From Candidatus Aenigmatarchaeota archaeon (GTDB lineage: Archaea > Aenigmatarchaeota > Aenigmatarchaeia > CG10238-14 > SCSR01), in assembly GCA_030018055.1 (NCBI GenBank), contig JASEGN010000010.1, forward strand, positions 1 to 18,006: a stretch of 18,006 nucleotides of DNA, read 5' to 3'. Shown one piece after another: positions 12,555 to 18,006 of the stretch (its first letter is position 1; the number at the start of each line of letters is the position of its first letter). The position numbers and the translations under genes are program-made. The notes beneath the pieces were generated by a model. That model was not told where the DNA came from. It saw nothing but the letters and a program-made list of their open reading frames with translations, and did not search any database.

Positions 12555-13687
12555 AAATACCGATAAGTGATGGAACTATGAAAATACCAATAGCTATCTT
12601 AAGCATAGCGTTGCTCTCACTTTCAACTACGAGCGTTTATGCACAAAATGAAACCTGCATTTATTTCTTTTATGGAGAGGGCTGCCCACATTGTGCAAGA
12701 GTAGAGCCTATAATAAACAACCTGGAAAATCGATCAGAATACCCTGTCAAAATTTATAGGTTTGAAATTTACAATAATCGCTCGAATCTACTTTTGCTTA
12801 GTCAGTATTTTGATAGCTATAACATTCCGATTAATCAAAGAGGAGTACCAGTTGTTTTTATTGGAAATAGTTATTTAATTGGAGACAGGCCAATAATCGA
12901 TAATATAGATTCTCTTATTAAAGCAAATATTGGCTCAGCTTGTCCAAAACTAAATGAACAGAATGTTACTGGCACAGCAGGATCAGCCTCTCCTCTTGAA
13001 AAATTAAGCAGTTTATCTATGTTCGTTATAATTGGTGCTGCATTGGCTGATTCTGTAAATCCCTGTGCGATTGCTGTTCTGCTAATTTTGCTAAGTGCTT
13101 TGATTGCTTCAGGAAGGAAAAGACGAGCTCTCAGAGCAGGATTAGCTTTCACTATCTCGATATACGTTACCTATTTTCTTTTTGGATTAGGACTATTTTC
13201 CGCCTTGCAGATTTCTGGATTATCTTTTTGGTTCTACAAAATAATAGGCATAGTGGCAGTTATAATTGGGTTGGCAAATATTAAAGATTTCTTTTGGTAT
13301 GGTGGCGGCGGTTTTGTAATGGAAATTCCTAGGGCATGGAGACCTACTTTAAAGAAAATGCTCTCAAGTGTAACCTCTCCTCTAGGGGCTTTCTTGTTGG
13401 GATTTGCAGTTTGTTTATTTGAACTGCCATGCACAGGCGGGCCTTATATCGTAATTTTGGGGTTGCTTGCAGAAAGGATGACCATGTTCGCAGCAATACC
13501 TTTGCTATTAATATATAACGTGTTTTTTGTCCTACCTTTGTTAATCATTACACTTATGATTTATTTAGGATTCTCAACTGTTGAGAAAACGACAGAATGG
13601 AAAGAGAAAAACATAAGAAAATTGCACCTAATCATTGGACTGATAATGCTTGTTCTTGGAGGCATAATCGTTTTCGGACTTGTATAA
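12551..13687 (+). CDS. Secreted thioredoxin-like domain fused to a CcdA/DsbD-type membrane protein
   Basis: This 378-residue protein should move reducing or oxidising equivalents across the membrane. It begins with a signal peptide (hydrophobic about 12-30, cut near VYAQ). A thioredoxin-like domain with the redox motif CPHC (Cys45, Cys48) and a cis-proline region (RGVPVVFIG) follows. From about residue 155 it has some six membrane helices, with the CcdA cysteine pair in NPCA (Cys172) and LPCTGG (Cys294). Fusion of thioredoxin domain and transporter is less common than separate genes. The start overlaps the DUF134 stop, with GGAG upstream; a second in-frame ATG at 12578 begins a near-repeat of the same start sequence (ATGAAAATACC). 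Likely role: thiol-disulfide balance of extracellular proteins. Confidence 0.88.
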   Translation: MKIPISDGTMKIPIAILSIALLSLSTTSVYAQNETCIYFFYGEGCPHCARVEPIINNLENRSEYPVKIYRFEIYNNRSNLLLLSQYFDSYNIPINQRGVPVVFIGNSYLIGDRPIIDNIDSLIKANIGSACPKLNEQNVTGTAGSASPLEKLSSLSMFVIIGAALADSVNPCAIAVLLILLSALIASGRKRRALRAGLAFTISIYVTYFLFGLGLFSALQISGLSFWFYKIIGIVAVIIGLANIKDFFWYGGGGFVMEIPRAWRPTLKKMLSSVTSPLGAFLLGFAVCLFELPCTGGPYIVILGLLAERMTMFAAIPLLLIYNVFFVLPLLIITLMIYLGFSTVEKTTEWKEKNIRKLHLIIGLIMLVLGGIIVFGLV

Positions 13688-13697
13688 GATCGCTGCA

Positions 13698-13720
13698 TCT
13701 TTTCTTTTGGAATCTTTTTT
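13698..13720 (+). terminator. U-rich terminator after the CcdA operon
   Basis: Two pyrimidine-rich T runs lie just after the stop of the thioredoxin-CcdA gene. Archaeal RNA polymerase terminates at such U-tracts without needing a hairpin. Confidence 0.45.
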
Positions 13721-13772
13721 AAAGACACTCTGTTAATACAGTTTAAAAGTTTCAAAAATAATGAGTAATATG

Positions 13773-13778
13773 TTTAAA
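13773..13778 (+). promoter_or_regulatory. TATA-like box of the frameshifted gene
   Basis: TTTAAA is centred 26-27 bases before the ATG at 13802, supporting transcription of the broken gene that follows. Confidence 0.45.
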
Positions 13779-13801
13779 GGAACTCTCTTTTCATTCAAAA
13801 A

Positions 13802-14150
13802 ATGTTGAGTGACTTGAAAGAGAAGGATTGCATCATAGATTTAAAAGGTCTTGAAACTGATGAATTTTCACTTTCTTATGTCAATATCTTCGGATTTACA
13901 GTTGAATGGCTTAACGATTGCTTTAAGAATATGGGCTTCAAATTTAAAGATTCTAAAACAACGATTAAAGCAAAATACCTTAAGTTGTTCTTAGAGAAAC
14001 TATTCTATGGAAGGGTATGTTTGACGCGCTTCTCGTCTGTAAGAATGTGTTAGTAAGAATGGATCATGATGAATTATTGCAGTTCTGCCTAAACTAGGAA
14101 AAAGAGAAAAGGTAAAAAGAACCCTTCATAAATTATTGTCAAAAATATAG
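13802..14150 (+). pseudogene. Probable frameshifted gene, unrecognised
   Basis: The first frame encodes 83 residues from a well-placed ATG: it starts MLSDLKEKDCIIDLKGLETD, then has FTVEWLNDCFKNMGFKF and LKLFLEKLFYG. At about 14011 the protein-like reading shifts to another frame (MFDALLVCKNVLVRMDHDEL). At about 14079 it shifts again (VLPKLGKREKVKRTLHKLLS), ending in a stop at 14148-14150. The joined product would be about 115 residues, soluble and helical. Either the gene has decayed or the sequence has small indel errors. The intact ORF alone is 13802-14053. I do not recognise the family. Confidence 0.4.
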
Positions 14151-14345
14151 TTATCGGTTAGTCATTTTATTCATGATAGTTTTCATTCGCTCTTTGTGTT
14201 CCCTAATTTCTGCTCTTCTAGATAGCAATATTTTTTTGGGTCGATTAGTCTTGCATTGCCATACACTGGCGTTGATCCTCTTTCCTAGCGGCAAACTTTC
14301 TTTGGTAGAACTAATTGGCTTGAGCTGTTTGACTCGTAGAATCAA
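14151..14345 (-). other. Possible 64-aa basic protein fragment, low-coding stretch
   Basis: The minus strand is open for 64 residues from a TTG, reading like the C-terminal part of a basic protein (VWQCKTNRPKKILLSRRAEI, then REHKERMKTIMNKMTNR). No ATG or promoter fits, and an in-frame stop lies shortly upstream. It may be a gene remnant next to the frameshifted gene. The following 14346-14447 shows nothing recognisable. Confidence 0.25.
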
Positions 14346-14447
14346 TATTTTATGCGACGTTTACTTTACAGTTCATTTTTTTGAAATACTCAGAAGATGC
14401 TTAAATGACTATAAATGTTTAGTTTTTTGAAAATAATCCTTGCTCAG

Positions 14448-15119
14448 CTAAGGTGAGAACAAATCTCTAATTTTTTCATTTACTTTTTCCTTAACTGCTT
14501 CTCCATGCCCAGGAAGCATGCAATCAAGTCTAATTTCAGAAATTTTCTTTAATGACTTAAAAATTTGATTTTTATCAAAATTGAATTCTTCAGGAGCTAA
14601 TGATAACTTGTTTTCTTTATTAATAACCAAATCTCCAGCAAATAAAATATTTTTATTGTCAGTTCTTAACAGGAACGATAAGCTGCCTTTTGTATGACCA
14701 GAAGTTTCAATCGCTTTAATCTTTTCAAAAATTTCCCCATCTCTTAAATTTTTGTCGACTTTTACTCCTTTGTACTTCATGAAAACTGATAAAAACTTGT
14801 ACAGAAAGCCTTTAAACCCCTTTGGTAATAAAATTTCCTTTCCCTCAACTGCATTTTTATCTTCTTCACTTGAGACAACTACCAAATCTGGATATTCTTC
14901 TTTTAGTTTTGCCAAACCGTTTATATGGTCTAGATGGCCATGAGTTATAAGAACTGCCTTTGGATTTTTTCCTACCTTTTCTATAGCCTCAAGAATCTCT
15001 TTTGCTTTTTTGTCCATACCAGCATCGATTAAAATGCAATGCTTGTCAAATTCAACGACAAAAGAATTTGAATAGTTTTTTATCATCTGAACCTTTGGTA
15101 AGGCCTCGATAACCGCCAT
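14448..15119 (-). CDS. Metallo-beta-lactamase fold hydrolase
   Basis: This 223-residue MBL-fold hydrolase carries THGHLDH (His60, His62, Asp64, His65 from this start). ETSGHTKGS, LFAGDLV and the final LPGHGE complete the binuclear zinc site. It resembles generic archaeal hydroxyacylglutathione hydrolase-like enzymes, but the sequence does not fix a substrate. The frame also has an ATG at 15137. Minus-strand TTTATATT (15141-15148) is centred 25-26 bases before the ATG at 15119, so the leaderless start at 15119 (MAVIEALPKV) is preferred. It is unrelated in domain layout to the RRE-MBL protein of the island and is divergent from the KaiC-like gene. Confidence 0.85.
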   Translation of the reverse strand: MAVIEALPKVQMIKNYSNSFVVEFDKHCILIDAGMDKKAKEILEAIEKVGKNPKAVLITHGHLDHINGLAKLKEEYPDLVVVSSEEDKNAVEGKEILLPKGFKGFLYKFLSVFMKYKGVKVDKNLRDGEIFEKIKAIETSGHTKGSLSFLLRTDNKNILFAGDLVINKENKLSLAPEEFNFDKNQIFKSLKKISEIRLDCMLPGHGEAVKEKVNEKIRDLFSP

Positions 15120-15125
15120 AATTAG

Positions 15126-15133
15126 TTTTAAAT
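15126..15133 (+). promoter_or_regulatory. TATA box of the KaiC-like gene
   Basis: TTTTAAAT is centred 27-28 bases before the ATG at 15157. It lies between the MBL start and that gene's own TATA box, so the two promoters interleave. Confidence 0.5.
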
Positions 15134-15140
15134 CCATGCA

Positions 15141-15148
15141 AATATAAA
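15141..15148 (-). promoter_or_regulatory. TATA box of the MBL hydrolase gene
   Basis: Minus-strand TTTATATT is centred 25-26 bases before the ATG at 15119. It is only eight bases from the opposing TATA box. Confidence 0.5.
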
Positions 15149-15156
15149 ATTATTTC

Positions 15157-15915
15157 ATGGAAAGGGTAAAAACTGGAATTAGTGGATTGGACGAAGCTTT
15201 GAATGGAGGAATACCGAAAGGGAACGTTATATTAATTTCTGGTCCTTCCGGAACAGGAAAGACTTTGTTAGGATTAAGCTTTCTTTACCATGGAGCTACT
15301 AAATTTAATGAGCCAGGAGTTTTGGTTTCTACTGATCAAACTCAAGAAGGAGTAAGAGAACAGGCTAAAAATTTCAACTGGAATTTAGAAGAATTGGAAA
15401 AGAAGAATTTGATAAGAATTCATCATATTGACGTCACAGAAGTGAAGGATGCTGAGTACTTGGAAAAAATTGAGAAATTGGCAAAAGAGGTTAAAGCTAA
15501 GAGATTGGTTATAGACTCTTTAACTACTCTAACAGAATTTCTAGCTCCAATGGAAGTGAAGAAATGTGATAAACTTTTTGAAGCTTTAGAGTCAATCGTT
15601 ACTGTTCCTTTGAGTGAAGCAATAGTGTCAAAGAGTATTTTGATAAAAATCATAAAAAAGCTTAAAGAATTGAACTGCACTTGCTTAGTAACTTCTGAGT
15701 TGCCTGAAGAGGGGAATTGGCTTAGCAGAGATACTGTTAGTGAGTTTTTAACTGACGGAATAATTTTGCTCAGACCATTTAAGTACGCAAGGAAAGATAT
15801 TGATTTAATTGTCACGAAGCTCAGATACGGAAGCCATTCCAAAGATATACATAAGATTTACATTACTGAGAAAGGTATAGAAGTTAAACCTGCAGAGAAG
15901 GGAGTTATTATTTAG
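15157..15915 (+). CDS. KaiC/RAD55-like RecA-fold ATPase, single domain
   Basis: This 252-residue RecA-fold ATPase begins with the family signature TGISGLDEALNGGIPKGNVI. Walker A follows as GPSGTGKT (29-36) and Walker B as LVIDSLTT (Asp120). The C-terminus is DLIVTKLRYGSHS, as in archaeal single-domain KaiC homologues. These proteins are thought to act as signalling or regulatory ATPases; KaiC-type double domains and clock function do not apply here. Its predicted leaderless promoter (TTTTAAAT, 15126-15133) fits this ATG. It is convergent with the V4R gene, with an 8-base overlap of the ends (15908-15915). A partnership with the V4R protein is plausible from position only. Confidence 0.88.
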   Translation: MERVKTGISGLDEALNGGIPKGNVILISGPSGTGKTLLGLSFLYHGATKFNEPGVLVSTDQTQEGVREQAKNFNWNLEELEKKNLIRIHHIDVTEVKDAEYLEKIEKLAKEVKAKRLVIDSLTTLTEFLAPMEVKKCDKLFEALESIVTVPLSEAIVSKSILIKIIKKLKELNCTCLVTSELPEEGNWLSRDTVSEFLTDGIILLRPFKYARKDIDLIVTKLRYGSHSKDIHKIYITEKGIEVKPAEKGVII

Positions 15916-16462
15916 TTTCTTCTTTTGGCTTTACTACAAATTCGCAGCACTCATCGCCTTTTGCATAACATTTCACTTCTTCGCAGATCATTGGTTTTTC
16001 CAAAAACCGTGTGAAAGTTTCTTCCCACAGTCCGGCAATATAGTAATCTATAGATTTTTGTTGTTTACCATATTCTAATACGAATTCCTCAGCGAAAGGG
16101 GTTTTATCAATGGAGAGAAGAATTTTTTCACCTTCTTGAAAAACCTTAAAAACTCCTAAACCAAGAGAAGGAGATAAAAATTTGAAACTAAATTCAATTG
16201 CTTTTTGTTTTTCTATTTCATCCCATCCTAATGTTTTAATGTATCTTGTAAGTGCTTGTTTAACTTGATATTTTCCTAATTCTTTTAAGATCTCAGAAGC
16301 ATTTTCTTCAGATATCTTTTCCCTTAGAAGTAAATATAACTTGTTCATGACTCTAACAGGAAGAAAAATTGCGTGCTCATTAAAGCCAATTATTTTTCCC
16401 TCTTTTGTAAATTCTATTTTTCCCTCTTTTACAAGTTTCAAGAAGGGGTGCTCCTCAAACAC
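15908..16462 (-). CDS. V4R (4-vinyl reductase) domain protein
   Basis: This 184-residue protein ends in a V4R domain, a small-molecule-binding module found in bacteriochlorophyll enzymes, aromatic-sensing regulators and many archaeal proteins. Cys160, Cys165 and Cys172/173 in MICEEVKCYAKGDECCEF match the V4R metal-site pattern with a Gly between. The preceding region (AEEFVLEYGKQQKSIDYYIAGL) is the usual V4R helix and sheet. The N-terminal 60 residues include EFTKEGKIIGFNEHAIFLPV. The start is GTG with an AAGG-type ribosome site about ten bases upstream. It lies 25 bases after the PaaK-like gene, probably in one operon. It may sense a ligand or bind a product of that enzyme. Confidence 0.8.
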   Translation of the reverse strand: MFEEHPFLKLVKEGKIEFTKEGKIIGFNEHAIFLPVRVMNKLYLLLREKISEENASEILKELGKYQVKQALTRYIKTLGWDEIEKQKAIEFSFKFLSPSLGLGVFKVFQEGEKILLSIDKTPFAEEFVLEYGKQQKSIDYYIAGLWEETFTRFLEKPMICEEVKCYAKGDECCEFVVKPKEETK

Positions 16463-16487
16463 TTTTTAAAACCTTCTCTGATATATC

Positions 16488-17852
16488 TTACGTCAAGAAA
16501 TTTAATAACCTTATGGGCTTACCAGGTTTAATATGTTTTTCATATCCTTTGTAAAGTTCTCCTGGATCCGTTATTTCAATTAAAAGCTTTGCGTCTTTTA
16601 TTTCTTCTACTAATGTTTTAACAGGGATGTTAGTTAAGTAGATTTCTTCTCTTAACTTTTTAGCTACTTCTTCCTTTTCTTCTGGTGATAACTTTTTTTT
16701 ACTTTCCACTCTAATTTCTCCTACAGCTTTTCTATCTTCTTTATCATGATAATTTATTACCGTATATTCCCCACTTAGCTTATCTCTGTATAAGCCCTCT
16801 TTTAACTCCTCTACTGCTTTTTCTATTTCTGTTGGATCAAGCTTAGCTCCAGCTAGATAAGCTGCCCATCTTCTTATGTCACTTATGAGCGAAACACTGT
16901 GATCTTTTCTTTTTCTTAAACATTTTGCCCAATCTCCTATCTTATAATTTAAAAGAATCATGTGAGGGTTCTCCCCAATTTCATAGAGATTGGTAATTAA
17001 TACGTCACCTATCTCTCCTTCAGATACTTCATTACTATCTTTTACCAAAAATAAGAGCGTATCTGGAGTGGTTACCTCATATTCGTTCGAGAGAGGTGTT
17101 CGTTCATATGCAATTATCATATTTTCTGAAGACGCATACCAATCATATACTTCAGCTTCTCCGAATTCTTTGCTTATAGTTTTTCTCTTTTCTATAGAAG
17201 AAGGCTCACCACCTGTCAATATTTTATTTATTGATAGCTCTTGAGAGTTTATTCCTTTTTCGATTAATTTAATTGGTAGCCTATATACCGAGGTAGTTAA
17301 CCCAAAAATCACACTGGGTTTGAACATATGATAATAAGTTAAAAACATTTCGACATCGCTAAGAGTTTGCGCTGAGGCATGAAATAATTTTATTGGGAAT
17401 GGCGAAATTCCTTCTATGGTTACCGTCCCTGAAACTGCTGGTGAGGATGGAAAACAATTTAATATTATGTCATTTTCATTAATAAAACTACTATAACTTC
17501 TTTCACATTGTCTCGTAGCCCTTTTCAGGTCGTCCCGCGTTATTGCAACTATTTTTCCTTTTCCGCTTGTCCCAGAGGTTATAAAATATTGCCTAAAAAC
17601 GTCATAATCTGTAGTAAGATAAGGTAAATCATCTCCAGTAGTATACAACCCTTTTTGATAAGCTTTTAACAAATCTTGCGGAGTTCTAATCTCATCAGGG
17701 TCTATTCCAAGTTCTTTATATTTTCTAGCATAAAAAGGAATCTCTTTCGATAACTCTCTCACATACTTTACTCTTTGCTCCATCGCTTGCGCTAAATGAT
17801 CTTCACACAAAAACTGACTCACTGAAGCGAGTTCTTTTTCAAGTTCTTGCAT
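16488..17852 (-). CDS. PaaK/LuxE-like adenylate-forming enzyme
   Basis: This 454-residue enzyme belongs to the phenylacetate-CoA ligase/acyl-protein synthetase branch of the ANL superfamily, which activates carboxylates as acyl-AMP. Seen (from this start): the ATP loop TSGTSGKGK (92-100), ILTGGEPSS, the YDWYASSE motif (236-243, equivalent to YGxTE), and YKIGDW with the ribose-binding Asp307. The C-terminal domain ends HIKPGKPIRLLN, with the usual lysine. The frame opens at a TTG (17870), but ATTTAAAT (17877-17884) is centred about 28 bases before the ATG at 17852, so that start is preferred. It is followed by the V4R gene. The acid substrate is unknown. Confidence 0.8.
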   Translation of the reverse strand: MQELEKELASVSQFLCEDHLAQAMEQRVKYVRELSKEIPFYARKYKELGIDPDEIRTPQDLLKAYQKGLYTTGDDLPYLTTDYDVFRQYFITSGTSGKGKIVAITRDDLKRATRQCERSYSSFINENDIILNCFPSSPAVSGTVTIEGISPFPIKLFHASAQTLSDVEMFLTYYHMFKPSVIFGLTTSVYRLPIKLIEKGINSQELSINKILTGGEPSSIEKRKTISKEFGEAEVYDWYASSENMIIAYERTPLSNEYEVTTPDTLLFLVKDSNEVSEGEIGDVLITNLYEIGENPHMILLNYKIGDWAKCLRKRKDHSVSLISDIRRWAAYLAGAKLDPTEIEKAVEELKEGLYRDKLSGEYTVINYHDKEDRKAVGEIRVESKKKLSPEEKEEVAKKLREEIYLTNIPVKTLVEEIKDAKLLIEITDPGELYKGYEKHIKPGKPIRLLNFLT

Positions 17853-17876
17853 ATTTTTTAGATTATTCAAATAAAA

Positions 17877-17884
17877 ATTTAAAT
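17877..17884 (-). promoter_or_regulatory. TATA box of the adenylate-forming enzyme gene
   Basis: ATTTAAAT is centred 28 bases before the ATG at 17852 and supports that start over the upstream TTG. Confidence 0.45.
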
Positions 17885-17890
17885 ATTATT

Positions 17891-17902
17891 TGGAATATTC
17901 CA
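17891..17902. promoter_or_regulatory. 12-bp palindrome between divergent promoters
   Basis: TGGAATATTCCA is a perfect palindrome lying upstream of both TATA boxes in the divergent region, a good position for a shared regulator. Being short and AT-rich, it could be chance. Confidence 0.35.
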
Positions 17903-17913
17903 CAAAATAGAAG

Positions 17914-17920
17914 TTTTAAA
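17914..17920 (+). promoter_or_regulatory. TATA box of the partial gene at the window end
   Basis: TTTTAAA is centred 28 bases before the ATG at 17945. Confidence 0.45.
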
Positions 17921-17944
17921 AGTTTTAAAAACGAGTTAAAAAAT

Positions 17945-18006
17945 ATGAAAACTTTTGTTCCCTACGAAAATAGGGAGATCGACCTGGAAGCCTATTTAGT
18001 AGAAAT
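17945..18006 (+). CDS. Start of a divergent gene, cut by the window end
   Basis: The first 20 codons, MKTFVPYENREIDLEAYLVE, are visible after a well-placed TATA box. No family can be assigned from this. LuxE/PaaK-like genes sometimes neighbour acyl-CoA reductases of the LuxC type, which is one possibility to test, but nothing here shows it. Confidence 0.5.
   Translation, partial: MKTFVPYENREIDLEAYLVE

Noticed and set aside
12551..12600. Near-repeat of the start sequence (ATGAAAATACC at 12551 and 12578) as a functional element
   Set aside because: A small local duplication within the signal peptide region; it only makes the start ambiguous.
14173..14430. 85-aa plus-strand hydrophobic ORF
   Set aside because: Composition looks like the shadow of the basic minus-strand frame; no promoter support.
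1..18006. tRNA or rRNA genes, especially at the island edges
   Set aside because: I found no T-loop or cloverleaf pattern and no rRNA-like stretch by eye; a tRNA scan would settle it.

Overview
The window looks archaeal. It carries a 53-residue Sec61-beta, a threonyl-tRNA synthetase of the archaeal catalytic type, a DUF134 regulator, a RAD55/KaiC-like ATPase, and many TATA-like boxes (TTTAAATA, TTTATATA) centred about 26-28 bases before an ATG, the geometry of leaderless archaeal transcripts. The DNA is AT-rich. I cannot assign a lineage; a DPANN or deep euryarchaeal genome would fit. Homology calls rest on motif recognition, not on searches.

Layout. 1-5.6 kb is a chromosomal mix: a small hypothetical, Sec61-beta, an endonuclease IV-like enzyme, a rhomboid protease, a radical SAM protein, an endonuclease III-like protein with altered key residues, and two unrecognised proteins. 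5.6-6.3 kb is decayed: tiny ORFs and a mazG-like gene with an internal stop and a lost 3' end. From about 6.31 kb to 11.5 kb lies a compact, very AT-rich minus-strand island. In transcription order it reads: a 36-residue peptide, a ThrRS without an editing domain, a 20-residue peptide, a radical SAM/SPASM protein, a GNAT protein, an amidohydrolase, and a PqqD-like/metallo-beta-lactamase fusion. This is the most interesting part of the window. It resembles a biosynthetic system for a ribosomally made, modified peptide or peptide-derived cofactor. The two short peptides are candidate precursors, and a hairpin sits at the end of the second one. The island's downstream end is fused directly to the broken mazG-like gene, which suggests insertion or deletion.

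11.5-12 kb holds a less AT-rich, potentially structured stretch. Next comes a plus-strand operon of a Trp-rich DUF5320-like protein, a DUF134 regulator and a thioredoxin-CcdA fusion, behind a TATA box and a perfect 22-bp palindrome that overlaps the expected transcription start. 13.8-14.4 kb contains a probably frameshifted gene and a further fragment.

14.4-18 kb carries an MBL hydrolase and a KaiC-like ATPase with interleaved divergent promoters, a V4R-domain protein, a PaaK-like adenylate-forming enzyme, and the start of a divergent gene cut by the window end. The ATPase, V4R and adenylating genes may form a small signalling or acyl-activation module; this is inferred from adjacency only.
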